Below are positions 15,152 through 25,217 of a DNA stretch of 64,000 bases, piece by piece. Position 1 is the stretch's first letter; each line of letters opens with the position of its first letter. The position numbers were made by a program, and so were the translations under genes. Below the pieces are notes generated by a model. That model made no database searches and was not told the origin of the DNA. It saw only the letters and a program-made list of their open reading frames with translations. Source of the stretch: Spirochaetaceae bacterium (GTDB lineage Bacteria > Spirochaetota > Spirochaetia > SZUA-6 > DRHE01); NCBI GenBank assembly GCA_020353535.1, contig CP070696.1, positions 1,551,361 through 1,615,360 of the forward strand, written 5' to 3'.

Positions 15152-17062
15152 GTGGTAACGGCTACAAGAGAGAAAATCATTCATACCCCCAATGAGCTTG
15201 AAGCGTACAGGGAGAGGCTCTCCAAGAAGAATAAACAGAATGCACGGAGCGTCCGGGTTTGTATTGGCACCGGCTGCGCCGCCAAGGGCTCCCGCCGTCT
15301 GTTCGAGCTGTTCTGCGAAGCTGCCGCACAGACTGCCAGCGGCAATGGTGGTGACTCGGAGGTTCCCGGCAGGGCAGTCGTAATCGAATCCAAGCACGTG
15401 GGCTGCCACGGTCTGTGTGAGCTGGGCCCTATCGTTGTCATCGAGCCTGGAGAGATTCTATACCACAGCGTAGAAGAGCCGGACGTGGCGGAGATATTTC
15501 GAGAGACAATCCTGGGAGGAAGGGTGGTAGAACGGCTTCTGTACGAAGACCCGAAGACGGGGAAGAGGGCAAAAACCCCTGTGGAGATCCCCTTCTACAA
15601 TGTGCAGAAGCGAATCGTCCTCCAGCAGAACGGACGTATCGATCCCACCGACATCGACGACTACATCGCCGTCGGGGGATATTCCTCCCTGGCCAAGGCG
15701 CTCAGTTCAATGACTGCGGAGGAGGTCATCGACCAGGTGGACGAGGCGGGTTTGCGAGGCCGCGGCGGTGGAGGATTTCCTACCGCTCGCAAGTGGCGCA
15801 GCTGCCGGTCGGTGCCGCTTTCCGACGGAATCCGCTATCTGATCTGCAACGGTGACGAGGGTGATCCAGGCGCCTTTATGGACCGCTCGGTGATGGAGGG
15901 AAATCCCCACTCGGTCCTCGAGGGCATGATCATCGGGGCTTACGCCGTAGGCGCCTCCCAGGGTTACATCTACGTGCGCAACGAATATCCCCTAGCCGTG
16001 GAGCACCTGAAGCTGGCCATAGATCAGGCTCGAAAGATAGGTGTTCTGGGCGAAAATATTTTGGGGAGCGGCTTCTCCTTCGATATCCGCATCAACCGTG
16101 GGGGAGGGGCTTTCGTCTGCGGTGAGTCAACAGCCTTGATGGCCTCGCTGGAGGGCCGAGCCGGTGAACCTCGAGCCAAGTATATACATACTGTAGAGAG
16201 CGGGCTGAACGGTCGACCTACCGTGCTGAACAACGTGGAAACCTGGGCTAATATTCCAGCCATTATCGGAAGGGGAGCTTCTGAGTTCTCCTCGATCGGT
16301 ACCGGAAACTCGAAGGGAACCAAGGTCTTCAGTCTGGTCGGCAAGATTACCAATACAGGACTGGTGGAGGTTCCCATGGGGATCACCCTGCGCCGGATCA
16401 TCGAAGAGATCGGCGGTGGGGTGAAAGACGGAAAAGCCTTCAAGGCGGTTCAGACCGGTGGGCCGTCCGGCGGCTGCATTCCGGCTGAGCATCTCGACGC
16501 CGCTGTCGATTTCGACGAGCTGACCCGTCTGGGATCAATGATGGGTTCCGGCGGCATGATCGTCATGGACGAAGACACCTGCATGGTGAACGTGGCCAAG
16601 TACTTCCTCGGCTTTCTTAGGAGCGAGTCCTGCGGTAAGTGCACCCCCTGCCGGGAGGGGATCGCTCAGATGCTCGCCATCCTCGAACGGATCAGCAGAG
16701 GAGAGGGTGATCCGGCAGACCTCGAAAAGTTGGAAACCTTGGCCGAGCTGTTGACCGAAGGGTCTCTATGCGCTTTGGGCAAGACCGCGGCCAATCCGAT
16801 TCTCTCTACACTCAGGTACTTCCGCGGGGAGTATGAGGAGCACATCCGAAATCAGCGCTGTCCAGCCAAGGAATGTAAAGGGCTGTTCATCTACCAGATA
16901 GATCCGGAAACCTGCACGGGTTGCGGCATCTGCCGTAAGAATTGTCCGGTGAAAGCGATTACCGGGGAGCGTAAGCAGCCCCACGTGATCGATCAGGGGC
17001 TCTGCACCAAGTGCAACACCTGTTTCGAAAAATGCCCCTTCGGGGCCATAAACAAGGTATAG
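15152..17062 (+). CDS. NuoF/HydB-like NADH-binding subunit of the CODH-linked diaphorase
   Basis: The 636-residue product is a full HydB-type subunit and starts with GTG immediately after the NuoE stop. The N-terminal [2Fe-2S] domain ([10 protein letters not shown] and CHGLC) is longer than in the formate-module paralogue because of an inserted loop. The FMN loop is [16 protein letters not shown], the NADH loop is around [17 protein letters not shown], and the [4Fe-4S] motif is [12 protein letters not shown]. The C-terminal pair [12 protein letters not shown] and [12 protein letters not shown] completes the wire. The normal HydB role is to exchange electrons between NADH and ferredoxin clusters. 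Position between cooS-cooF-like and acsB suggests coupling to CO or ferredoxin oxidation. Confidence 0.94.
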   Translation: MVTATREKIIHTPNELEAYRERLSKKNKQNARSVRVCIGTGCAAKGSRRLFELFCEAAAQTASGNGGDSEVPGRAVVIESKHVGCHGLCELGPIVVIEPGEILYHSVEEPDVAEIFRETILGGRVVERLLYEDPKTGKRAKTPVEIPFYNVQKRIVLQQNGRIDPTDIDDYIAVGGYSSLAKALSSMTAEEVIDQVDEAGLRGRGGGGFPTARKWRSCRSVPLSDGIRYLICNGDEGDPGAFMDRSVMEGNPHSVLEGMIIGAYAVGASQGYIYVRNEYPLAVEHLKLAIDQARKIGVLGENILGSGFSFDIRINRGGGAFVCGESTALMASLEGRAGEPRAKYIHTVESGLNGRPTVLNNVETWANIPAIIGRGASEFSSIGTGNSKGTKVFSLVGKITNTGLVEVPMGITLRRIIEEIGGGVKDGKAFKAVQTGGPSGGCIPAEHLDAAVDFDELTRLGSMMGSGGMIVMDEDTCMVNVAKYFLGFLRSESCGKCTPCREGIAQMLAILERISRGEGDPADLEKLETLAELLTEGSLCALGKTAANPILSTLRYFRGEYEEHIRNQRCPAKECKGLFIYQIDPETCTGCGICRKNCPVKAITGERKQPHVIDQGLCTKCNTCFEKCPFGAINKV

Positions 17063-17075
17063 GGAGGCAATTCAG

Positions 17076-17900
17076 GTGCCCGTTGTTACGATAGAAGGAA
17101 AGACGGTTACGGTTGATCCGGAGACCACGATCCTGGAAGCGGCTCAGAAGGCCCACGTTTGGATCCCGACTCTGTGCCACCATCCCAGCTTCTCCACTCA
17201 GGGGAGCTGCCGGATCTGCCTGGTGGAGATTGAGGCTTCCGACGCCGCCGCGGGCAGGCTGGTGACGGCCTGCAGCTACCCGGTGCGGCGGGATATCACG
17301 GTGAGCGTAGCCAGTGAACGAGCCGTCCGGGTACGCAACGGGGTGATGCAGCTGCTGCTGGCCCGCAGCCCCGAGTCCGAGGAGCTTCGGGATCTTGCCG
17401 TCCGGATGGGTGTCGAGGGAACACCGTACCCCAAAGTGACAGAGAGTCAGCGCAACTGCATCCTCTGCGGTCTGTGCGTTACGGTTTGCGAGGAGGTGAT
17501 CGGCGCTTCGGCCATCGGATTCGCCGGCCGGGGGGTGGAGCGGGCCGTGGCCGCACCGTTCCGGCAAGCCTCGGAGACCTGTATCGCCTGCGGGGCCTGC
17601 GCGGCGGTCTGCCCGGTGGGTACGATCCAGGTGCGTATTCATACAGACAGCGGAGAGGCGGAGATCTCTCCGTTCAAGAGCCGGTCCAAATTGCTGGTCT
17701 GCGAGGAATGCGGAGTACGTATGGTGAGCATCCCCGTGGCTCAGGCCATGAGTGACCGGGTGAAGATAGATTGGGAGGAGTTTCGGCGATTGGCTCGACT
17801 CTGCCCCGAGTGCCGGAGAAAGCAGGCCGTTAAGGCACTGGGACTCGGAGCGGCGGAAGGCAGCGCCACGCCTCTTGAAAAAATACAGGTTAATAACTAG
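17076..17900 (+). CDS. Short NuoG/HoxU-like iron-sulfur subunit without catalytic domain
   Basis: The 274-residue product starts at GTG 17076, eight bases after AGGGAGG. An N-terminal plant-type [2Fe-2S] domain (LCHHPSF...GSCRICLVE...TACSYP) is followed by two [4Fe-4S] sets, CILCGLCVTVCEEV and CIACGACAAVCP. That is the front end of HydA/NuoG, but the H-cluster or molybdopterin domain is missing and the protein stops after a short extra domain. The extra domain has two cysteine pairs (CEECG and CPECR) spaced about 45 residues apart, like a zinc ribbon or rubredoxin knuckle. HoxU-type diaphorase subunits have a comparable size. This is probably the docking subunit joining NuoEF to another catalytic enzyme. 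Confidence 0.88.
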   Translation: MPVVTIEGKTVTVDPETTILEAAQKAHVWIPTLCHHPSFSTQGSCRICLVEIEASDAAAGRLVTACSYPVRRDITVSVASERAVRVRNGVMQLLLARSPESEELRDLAVRMGVEGTPYPKVTESQRNCILCGLCVTVCEEVIGASAIGFAGRGVERAVAAPFRQASETCIACGACAAVCPVGTIQVRIHTDSGEAEISPFKSRSKLLVCEECGVRMVSIPVAQAMSDRVKIDWEEFRRLARLCPECRRKQAVKALGLGAAEGSATPLEKIQVNN

Positions 17901-17923
17901 GTGTAGAAAGGAGTCTTGAAAAG

Positions 17924-20146
17924 ATGTCCAAGATCATCGCCACTGCAGCAATCCGCGGGGCCCACGCCATGGTGGCCCGGGCGGAGGAAGACCTCCAAAA
18001 AACCATCAAGGCCAAGGGCAAAGACGCCCAGGTGGCCTATCCCAACACCGCGTACTATCTGCCCATTATGCTCCTGTTCATGGGGCAGAAGGTGCAGAAG
18101 CTCGGCGATCTGGAGGAGAGCCTTCAGGAGGCTAAGAGCCTATTGGGGCGGATTCCCGACAACGAGCTGTGGCTTCCCTACCTGGGGGAGACCCTCGATT
18201 CCGGCGTCGCCACCCTGATCGCCGAGGAGATCATAGAGAGCCTCAAGTACGTCAACGGCAATCCCGTCGAGGGTATCTGGCTGGGCTTCACTCCGGACAA
18301 CATCCTGCGCCAGCAGGGTATCAAACTCGTTGACGGACGCATGCCCGGTTTCGTAGCCATCGCCGGCTGCACCAAGAAAAACAGCGAGGCCGTGGATCTG
18401 ATCCAGGGTTTTCAGGCCCGGAACATTCTCGTGTTCATGGCCGGCAATACCAACGGCAAAGCCATAGCCGAGCAGCTGGCCGAGGAGGGAGTGGAGATGA
18501 ACTGGGATACCTTCACCGTTCCCTACGGCAAGGAGATCACAGCAGCCATCCACGCCCTCAACTTCGCCGCCCGTTCGGCCATGACCTTCGGCGGGGTGGA
18601 ACCCGGCGACATGAAGGCCGCCCGGGAAATCCTGCTGTACAACAAGGAACGGGTTCACGCCTTCGTCATGGCTTTGGGTGCGGACAGCAAAGCCAAGGGA
18701 CTAGATGACGGCCAACTGATCACCGACGAGAAGTACGCTACCGCTGCCGGAGCCATAAACTTCGGCTTTCCCGTCATCGCCGACGTACCGATTCCGGAAA
18801 TCCACCCAACCGGGATCTGTACGTACGAGCACGTTATATCCGGTATCAAAATTGAAGAGATCATCAGCCGGGCCATCGAGCTGCGCGGGCTGACCATAAA
18901 GATCGAGGAGATCCCCATCCCCGTACCCTACGGCGCAGGTTTCGAAGGCGAGCGGGTGCGCAAAGAGGACATGCACGTTCAGTTCGGCGGCAAATATACG
19001 GATGCCTTCGAGCTGCTGCGCATGAAGACGCTGGAGGAGGTGGAGGACGGCAAGATCGAGGTCATCGGCCCTGAGATCGACGAAATGAAGCAGGGGGAAG
19101 CCTATCCCCTGGCCATCACAGTCGAGGTAGCCGGTCGGGAGTTTCAGGAGGATTTCGAGAGTGTGCTGGAGCGCCGCATCCACGAGTTCATCAGCTGCGC
19201 CCACGGGATCTTCCACATGGGACAGCGGTCCATTATATGGGTCCGTATCTCCAAAGAAGCGGCGGAGAAGGGTTTCAAGGTTAAAGACTTCGGCGAGATC
19301 CTGGTCGCCAAGTTCCACGACGAGTTCTCCAAGATCGTGGACCGGGTGCAGGTCAAGATCTACACGGACAAGGCCAAGGTGGCCGAGCTGGTCAATACAG
19401 CCAAAGAGGTGTACAACCACCGGGATGACAAAGTCGGGGCCATGACCGATGAGGATGTGGAGGAATACTACTCCTGCACCCTCTGCCAATCTTATGCGCC
19501 CAACCACGTGTGCATCGTCACCCCACAGCGACTCGGTCTGTGCGGCGCCTACACCTGGCTGGACTGCAAAGCCTCCCATCAGATCGACGAGCACGGGCCT
19601 AATGAGCCTGTGAAGAAGGGGGATGTGATCGATGCGAACAAGGGGCAGTGGTCCAACATCAACGCCTATATCGATGTGAAATCAAACGGGAACTTGAAGA
19701 AGTTCAACGCCTACTCCATAATGGAGGAGCCGATGACCTCCTGCGGCTGTTTCGAATGCATCGCAGCGGTGGTACCGGAGGCCAACGGGATCATGATCGT
19801 AGACCGGGATTTCACGGGCATGACACCGATCGGCATGACCTTCTCCTCCCTTGCGGGTCAGGTCGGCGGCGGACAGCAGATCCCCGGATTCACAGGGATC
19901 GGCAAACTGTACATCTCTAGTCCGAAGTTCATCTCCGGCGAGGGCGGACACAAGCGCATCGTGTGGATGACCAAACAGCTGAAGGATGAAGTGGCCGAGC
20001 GAATGAGACCCCAGCTGGAAGTAGAGGGCTTGTCCGATCTGTGGGACAAGATAGCCACGGAGGAGGATGCAGAGATGCCGGATCAGCTGGTGGAGTACCT
20101 TACCAAGGTTGGACATCCGGCCCTGGAGATGGAGTCGCTGTTCTAA
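17924..20146 (+). CDS. acsB: Acetyl-CoA synthase, A-cluster subunit
   Basis: AcsB condenses CO, a methyl group from the corrinoid protein and CoA at the Ni-Ni-[4Fe-4S] A-cluster. The 740 residues match the Moorella enzyme in length. The A-cluster cysteines are all present with exact spacing: Cys518, Cys521, Cys530, Cys540, Cys607 and Cys609, in CTLC...C...C and SCGCFEC. The N-terminal CODH-contact domain is present, so it is the long bacterial form rather than the truncated archaeal one. AAAGGAG precedes the ATG. It starts 23 bases after the NuoG-like gene, so one transcript may run from cooS to acsE. Confidence 0.98.
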   Translation: MSKIIATAAIRGAHAMVARAEEDLQKTIKAKGKDAQVAYPNTAYYLPIMLLFMGQKVQKLGDLEESLQEAKSLLGRIPDNELWLPYLGETLDSGVATLIAEEIIESLKYVNGNPVEGIWLGFTPDNILRQQGIKLVDGRMPGFVAIAGCTKKNSEAVDLIQGFQARNILVFMAGNTNGKAIAEQLAEEGVEMNWDTFTVPYGKEITAAIHALNFAARSAMTFGGVEPGDMKAAREILLYNKERVHAFVMALGADSKAKGLDDGQLITDEKYATAAGAINFGFPVIADVPIPEIHPTGICTYEHVISGIKIEEIISRAIELRGLTIKIEEIPIPVPYGAGFEGERVRKEDMHVQFGGKYTDAFELLRMKTLEEVEDGKIEVIGPEIDEMKQGEAYPLAITVEVAGREFQEDFESVLERRIHEFISCAHGIFHMGQRSIIWVRISKEAAEKGFKVKDFGEILVAKFHDEFSKIVDRVQVKIYTDKAKVAELVNTAKEVYNHRDDKVGAMTDEDVEEYYSCTLCQSYAPNHVCIVTPQRLGLCGAYTWLDCKASHQIDEHGPNEPVKKGDVIDANKGQWSNINAYIDVKSNGNLKKFNAYSIMEEPMTSCGCFECIAAVVPEANGIMIVDRDFTGMTPIGMTFSSLAGQVGGGQQIPGFTGIGKLYISSPKFISGEGGHKRIVWMTKQLKDEVAERMRPQLEVEGLSDLWDKIATEEDAEMPDQLVEYLTKVGHPALEMESLF

Positions 20147-20200
20147 GAAACGCCATAGGTTAAATAGCACGAGATATACATCTATCCAAAGGAGTAGAAC

Positions 20201-21532
20201 ATGGCATTAACAGGAATGCAGATCTATAAGAGCCTGCCCAAAACCAACTGCAAGGACTGCGGTCTGCCGACCTGCATGGCCTTTGCCATGCAGGTGGCGG
20301 CCAAGCAGCGGGCCCTGACCGATTGCCCGCACATTTCCGAGGAGGGTAAGGAAGCCCTCTCCGACGCTTCGGCTCCTCCCATCCGGCTGGTTAAGATCGG
20401 AGGAAATGGAAAGACCTTCGAGATCGGGCAGGAGACGGTGATGTTCCGTCACGAGGAAAAGTTTCACCGCCCCACCGGCGTGGCGGTTCGTGTTCCCGCC
20501 TCCCTTTCAGATGCGGACGCGGGGGCTTTGATCGAACGGGCCAACAAGAGCACCTTCACCCGTGTCGGCAAGGAGTTGCGGATTGCCCTCTGCGCGGTGG
20601 AGGTGGAAACCTCCGATCCGGCAGCCCGGGCCAAACTGGCCGCGGACAAGAGTGAAGTCCCACTGATTCTGGTGGGCGGCAAAGCGGATGCCCTGAAAGC
20701 AGCGGTGGAGGCAATTAAGGATCTGAAACCGCTGATCTATAAAGCGGACGCCTCAAACGTAGAGGCTCTGGCGGAGCTCGCAGCCGCGGCCAAAGTTCCT
20801 CTCGCTGTCGGCGGAAAGGATCTCGAGGAGCTGGCCGATCTGACCGGAAAGGCCAAGGACAAGGGAGCGGAGGATTTGGTATTGAGCTTCACGGCCAACG
20901 GTGGGCAGACCATCAGAGATCTAACGGTTGCCCGGCGGGCAGCCTTACGAAAGCAGTTCCGCCCTCTCGGCTATCCTTCATTAGTGGAGGTGCAGGCGAG
21001 TTCTCCCGACCTGGAGGGAATCCTGGGCGGGGTCTTTGCGGCCAAATACGCCGGAATCGTACTTATCAACGGAGTGGAGCCCTGGGAGCTGCTGCCGATC
21101 ATGGTGACCGTCCAGGACGTGTACACCGATCCCCAGGTTCCGAACACGGTGGAGGCCAAGCTGTACGAGATCGGTTCTCCGAATGAAAACTCCCCTGTGA
21201 TGTTCACCACCAACTTCTCCCTGACCTACTTCAGCGTGGCAGGAGAGGTGGAGCGCAGCAAGGTTCCCGCCTACATCAGCGTAGTCGACACAGAAGGGCT
21301 CGGTGTACTCAACGCCTACGCGGGAGACAAGATCTCGGCGGAAAAGGTCGTCAAAACAGTCACCGAGCAGAAGGTGTCGGACAAGGTCAAGCACCGCAAG
21401 TTCATCATTCCGGGTCTGCTGCCCATCTTCAGAGCCGAAATCGAGGATACCTCTGAGTGGGAAGAGGTAATCATCGGACCGGAATCGGCCAGGGAGATCC
21501 CGGCATTCCTGCAGAAGTGGCCAAACCTCTAG
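20201..21532 (+). CDS. acsC: Corrinoid iron-sulfur protein large subunit
   Basis: AcsC carries the cobamide and a [4Fe-4S] cluster and shuttles the methyl group from AcsE to AcsB. At the N-terminus Cys17, Cys20, Cys25 and Cys42 form the CxxCx4Cx16C cluster motif. A TIM-barrel domain and a C-terminal corrinoid-binding domain complete 443 residues, the normal length. AAAGGAG lies before the ATG. It pairs with AcsD (24250-25206), from which it is separated by the activator and the nickel ATPase genes. Confidence 0.97.
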   Translation: MALTGMQIYKSLPKTNCKDCGLPTCMAFAMQVAAKQRALTDCPHISEEGKEALSDASAPPIRLVKIGGNGKTFEIGQETVMFRHEEKFHRPTGVAVRVPASLSDADAGALIERANKSTFTRVGKELRIALCAVEVETSDPAARAKLAADKSEVPLILVGGKADALKAAVEAIKDLKPLIYKADASNVEALAELAAAAKVPLAVGGKDLEELADLTGKAKDKGAEDLVLSFTANGGQTIRDLTVARRAALRKQFRPLGYPSLVEVQASSPDLEGILGGVFAAKYAGIVLINGVEPWELLPIMVTVQDVYTDPQVPNTVEAKLYEIGSPNENSPVMFTTNFSLTYFSVAGEVERSKVPAYISVVDTEGLGVLNAYAGDKISAEKVVKTVTEQKVSDKVKHRKFIIPGLLPIFRAEIEDTSEWEEVIIGPESAREIPAFLQKWPNL

Positions 21533-21607
21533 TGGGGCCGTTAACGAAACTGGTTTCATTGTCGGAACTCGAATAGGATTACACCGGACGGGATATAGAT
21601 AAAAAAA

Positions 21608-23503
21608 ATGTCCACCTACTCTGTTACCTTTATTCCCCAGAACAAATCGGTGCGGGTAGAGGCCGATACCAGCCTGCTGGAGGCGGCGCTGCGGGCCGGA
21701 ATCACGATCAACAACCTATGCGGTGGCGACGGAATCTGCGGGCGCTGCAAGATGATCGTCAACCAGGGCAAGGTTACCGGCAGGGTCTCTGCCAAGCTGA
21801 CCCGGGACGAGATCCGCCGTGGTTTCGTACTGGCCTGTCAGACTCCGGTGGAAGACAACCTGGTGGTGGAAATCCCGGAAGAGACCTGGGCCAAAGAGAA
21901 GGTGGTAGCCGCGGCGGACGCAGCCCGCTTCAGGGATCTCACCGAGGGCTGGGAGTACGAGAAAGATCTGGAGCCTGCCCCTTTGGTCACCAAGGTGTAC
22001 CTGGAGATCGAAGAGCCGGATCTGGCCAACAATATGGCCGACCACCAGCGGGTGGACGACGCTATCCGCAAAGCCCTCAAGTATCGCTCGATGCAGATGG
22101 GCTTGAAGATCATCAAGAACCTCCCCGAGATTCTTCGCATCAATGATTACAGAATCACCGCCACGGTGGGCCTGCGTCGGGACATAGCCGAGGTGATGAA
22201 CATCGAGGGCGGAAACACCGCGGAGAGTAATTTCATGGCCGTGGTGGATATGGGTACGACCACGATCGTAGCGCACCTGCTAAACACCAACACGATGGAG
22301 ACCATCGACGCCCGGGCTTGTTTCAACTCTCAGGGGATCTACGGCCGGGAAGTGACCCGCCGTATGATCACAGCCGAGCAGAAGGGGGTGGAGGAACTGC
22401 AGAGGCTGCTGGTGGAGGACATCAACAGCCTGATCGACCAGCTGGCCGATGCCAACAACATCAAGCTCAAGGACATTACAGCCGTGGTCTGTTCGGGAAA
22501 TACAGCCATGGGCCATTTCCTGCTGGGCCTGTGCACCAAGAATATCCGCAGGAATCCCTACGTGGCCACCACGGTCTCCCCGCCCCCGCTGCGAGCCGCG
22601 GAGGTTGGGCTGAATATAAATCCGAGAGGACTGCTGTACAGCCTTCCGGCGATCAGCGGCTGGGTCGGCAGCGACATCACCGCCGGTATCCTCTCCACCC
22701 GCATGAACGAACGGGAGGAGCTCAGCCTGCTGCTGGACATTGGAACAAATGGGGAGATCGTGATCGGGAACAAGGAGTGGCTTGTATCCGCATCAGCCTC
22801 CGCCGGACCGGCCCTGGAAGGGGCCAGTGTGGACTGCGGCATGCGGGCTGAGGCCGGAGCGGTGGAAAAGATCCACGTGGAAAACGGCGCGATCAAGTAC
22901 CAAACCATCGACAACAAGCGACCCAAGGGCATCTGTGGATCCGGGATCATCGATGCGGTAGCAGTGCTCCTGGAACAGGGCTACATCAACCGCTCCGGTG
23001 TTTTCGTGGAGGAGGAGAAGCCGCGGGTCGAGATTGTGGACGGTTTGAAGCGCTACATCATCGCCGACGGCAGGGAGACCGGTACCGGACATCCTGTGTA
23101 TATCAGCGAATCAGATATCGAGAACGTGATCACCGCAAAGGCGGCGATCTTTGCAGCCATGAAGATCCTGTTGCGTCGTCTGGACCTGAGCTTCGAGGAT
23201 ATTCAGCGTTTCTGTATCGCCGGTGCCTTCGGCTCCTACATCAACATCGATCATGCGGTGGGCATCGGGCTGATACCCGATCTGGAGAGGAAAAGATTTG
23301 AGTTCGCCGGCAACACCTCGATCAAGGGGGCCAAGATCGTTGCCTTCTATAAGGAAGCTCTGTATAAGATCGAGAAGATCCGGGAGGACACCACCTATTA
23401 CGATCTGATGGGTGCCAACGATTACGTGGAGGAGTTCCAGAAAGCGATGTTTCTACCCCACACGGACATTGAAATTTTTCACAGGAGCGTGAGTCTTGCC
23501 TAA
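21608..23503 (+). CDS. acsV: Reductive activator of the corrinoid iron-sulfur protein (RACo)
   Basis: AcsV uses ATP to return inactive cob(II)amide in AcsCD to the active Co(I) state. The N-terminal [2Fe-2S] domain has Cys38, Cys44, Cys47 and Cys77. After a linker, the C-terminal half is an ASKHA-type ATPase with MAVVDMGTTTIVAHL, LLDIGTNGEIV and a GICGSGIIDAV phosphate loop. The 631 residues match RACo. The 75-base gap before it has a poor ribosome site (AAAAAAA before the ATG) and a 12-base palindrome GAAACTGGTTTC near 21547, so its output may be lower than that of acsC. Its end overlaps acsF. Confidence 0.95.
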   Translation: MSTYSVTFIPQNKSVRVEADTSLLEAALRAGITINNLCGGDGICGRCKMIVNQGKVTGRVSAKLTRDEIRRGFVLACQTPVEDNLVVEIPEETWAKEKVVAAADAARFRDLTEGWEYEKDLEPAPLVTKVYLEIEEPDLANNMADHQRVDDAIRKALKYRSMQMGLKIIKNLPEILRINDYRITATVGLRRDIAEVMNIEGGNTAESNFMAVVDMGTTTIVAHLLNTNTMETIDARACFNSQGIYGREVTRRMITAEQKGVEELQRLLVEDINSLIDQLADANNIKLKDITAVVCSGNTAMGHFLLGLCTKNIRRNPYVATTVSPPPLRAAEVGLNINPRGLLYSLPAISGWVGSDITAGILSTRMNEREELSLLLDIGTNGEIVIGNKEWLVSASASAGPALEGASVDCGMRAEAGAVEKIHVENGAIKYQTIDNKRPKGICGSGIIDAVAVLLEQGYINRSGVFVEEEKPRVEIVDGLKRYIIADGRETGTGHPVYISESDIENVITAKAAIFAAMKILLRRLDLSFEDIQRFCIAGAFGSYINIDHAVGIGLIPDLERKRFEFAGNTSIKGAKIVAFYKEALYKIEKIREDTTYYDLMGANDYVEEFQKAMFLPHTDIEIFHRSVSLA

Positions 23504-24263
23504 GAGTATAGCCGTCGCCGGCAAAGGAGGAACGGGAAAAACCACCATCGCCGCCCTGCTGATTACCCAGCTGGTGCTCGCAAAACGAGGCCCGGTGTTG
23601 GCCATCGACGCGGATCCGGACAGCAATCTGGGGGACCTGCTGGGAGTCGAGCCGGAGCAGTCCATCGGGGACCTGCGGGAGGAAGTGCTCGACGCCATGA
23701 AGAAACTGCCCCCCGGGATGACAAAGGCCAACTACGTGGAAGCGGGTCTTCATCAGATCATCGAGGAGGCCGACGGCTTCGATCTGATCACCATGGGCAG
23801 GGGAGAAGGTGCGGGCTGCTATTGCGCCCTCAACAACATGATCCGCAAGTTCTCCGACGACCTTACCCCCTCGTATAACTGGGTGGTTATGGACAACGAG
23901 GCCGGGCTGGAGCACCTGAGCCGGCGAACAACCCGGAATATCGACGCTCTGCTGGTTGTGGTCAGCGACAATCCTCTTTCCCTGCGCTCGGCAGAGAAGA
24001 TACAGGCCATCACCGACGATCTGGATACCAGGATCCGGCGCAAGTATATCGTCACCAATATGATTCCCGATGCCAAGATGGAAACCTTCAAGCGGCGCCT
24101 GGAGCCGTTCCGGATTCCCCATTTGATCGATATTCCCTACGATTCTAATCTTGAAGAAGTCATTTTCCAGGGTGAACTGCTTAAGAACTTGAACGGCTCC
24201 CCTATCATGAAAACCATTCAGACCATCATTGAGACTGTTGGAGGAGAAGATGCAAATTCCTGA
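23496..24263 (+). CDS. acsF: AcsF/CooC-type ATPase for acetyl-CoA synthase maturation
   Basis: This 255-residue P-loop ATPase of the CooC family has the Walker A GKGGTGKTT near residue 9, DADPDSN as Walker B, and the CxC motif in GAGCYCALNN. In acs operons this paralogue (AcsF) is needed for nickel activation of AcsB. The only usable start is TTG at 23496, inside the acsV stop region (8-base overlap); an in-frame TGA stands just upstream, and AGGAG is about nine bases away. It differs clearly from the cooC product at 8929-9687, so the two are not recent duplicates. Confidence 0.93.
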   Translation: MPKSIAVAGKGGTGKTTIAALLITQLVLAKRGPVLAIDADPDSNLGDLLGVEPEQSIGDLREEVLDAMKKLPPGMTKANYVEAGLHQIIEEADGFDLITMGRGEGAGCYCALNNMIRKFSDDLTPSYNWVVMDNEAGLEHLSRRTTRNIDALLVVVSDNPLSLRSAEKIQAITDDLDTRIRRKYIVTNMIPDAKMETFKRRLEPFRIPHLIDIPYDSNLEEVIFQGELLKNLNGSPIMKTIQTIIETVGGEDANS

Positions 24264-25206
24264 CGTAACTGAAAAATGGACAGCCCCCATCAACACCGTC
24301 ACCATCGGTGCAACCAAAGAGCAGGGGGGAACGCGAGCCAAGACGGTGACCGTGGGGGGGCAGACGACTCTCCCTTTTCTCACCTTCGAGGGGGAGCTCC
24401 CCCACAAGCCCGCGATCGCCGGTTTCGTGGCGGACACGCCACCGGAATGGCCCGATGTGTTGAAGCAGGCCATTGGCAAGGAGATCGACTCTCCTGTGGA
24501 ATGGGCTCAGAAGTGTGTGCAGGAGTACAAGGTCGATCTGATCAGCCTCAAGCTGGTCGGGGCCGACCCGGCCGGCAAGGATGCCCCTCCGGAGGCCTGC
24601 GCCAAGGTGGTTGAGGACGTGCTCAAGGCCGTTGATGTACCCTTGATCCTCTGGGGCTGTGGGGATGATGAGAAGGACAACCTGGTGCTTCCCGACTGTT
24701 CCCAGGCAGCCAAGGGCGAGAACTGCCTGATCGGCTCGGCCAAGGAGACCAACTACCGCACGGTGGTGGCGATCTGCAAGTCCGACAAGCACAAGATCAT
24801 CGCAGAAGCACCAGTGGATATCAATATCGGCAAGCAGGTCAACATCCTACTTCAGGATGCGGGTTTCGACCTCAAAGATGTGATCATGTTTCAGACAACC
24901 GCGGCCCTGGGTTACGGCTTCGACTACGTGTACACGATTCTCGAGCGGGCTCGTATCGCCGGACTGAAAGGGGACAAGCTCATGGCCTGCCCCCAGATCT
25001 GCGACGTCGGCGGGGAGGTATGGCGCATTAAGGAGGCCGTGGTGGACGAAGACGTGCTGCCTGGATGGGGTAAGCTGGCCAAGCGCGGACCGATGTGGGA
25101 AGCCACCTGCGCCACGGTATACCTTCAGGCGGGGGCAGACATCCTGATCATGGCCCACCCCGAAGCCATCAAGAACGTACAGGCCAACATCGAGCAGTTT
25201 TCATAA
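24250..25206 (+). CDS. acsD: Corrinoid iron-sulfur protein small subunit
   Basis: AcsD forms the TIM-barrel partner of AcsC and helps hold the corrinoid. The ATG at 24250 follows GGAGGAG by three to four bases and overlaps the end of acsF by 14 bases, so translation is coupled; an upstream TTG at 24229 is less likely. The product is 318 residues, close to the Moorella subunit. Recognisable stretches include DLISLKLVGADPAGKDAP, PLILWGCGDDEKD and TTAALGYGFDYVYTI. It ends 11 bases before acsE. Confidence 0.96.
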   Translation: MQIPDVTEKWTAPINTVTIGATKEQGGTRAKTVTVGGQTTLPFLTFEGELPHKPAIAGFVADTPPEWPDVLKQAIGKEIDSPVEWAQKCVQEYKVDLISLKLVGADPAGKDAPPEACAKVVEDVLKAVDVPLILWGCGDDEKDNLVLPDCSQAAKGENCLIGSAKETNYRTVVAICKSDKHKIIAEAPVDINIGKQVNILLQDAGFDLKDVIMFQTTAALGYGFDYVYTILERARIAGLKGDKLMACPQICDVGGEVWRIKEAVVDEDVLPGWGKLAKRGPMWEATCATVYLQAGADILIMAHPEAIKNVQANIEQFS

Positions 25207-25217
25207 AGGAGAGAATC

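Noticed and set aside
17076..17900. Reading the NuoG-like subunit as a frameshifted HydA
   Set aside because: A good ribosome site and stop, and acsB starting 23 bases later, leave no room for an H-cluster domain; it is a naturally short protein.
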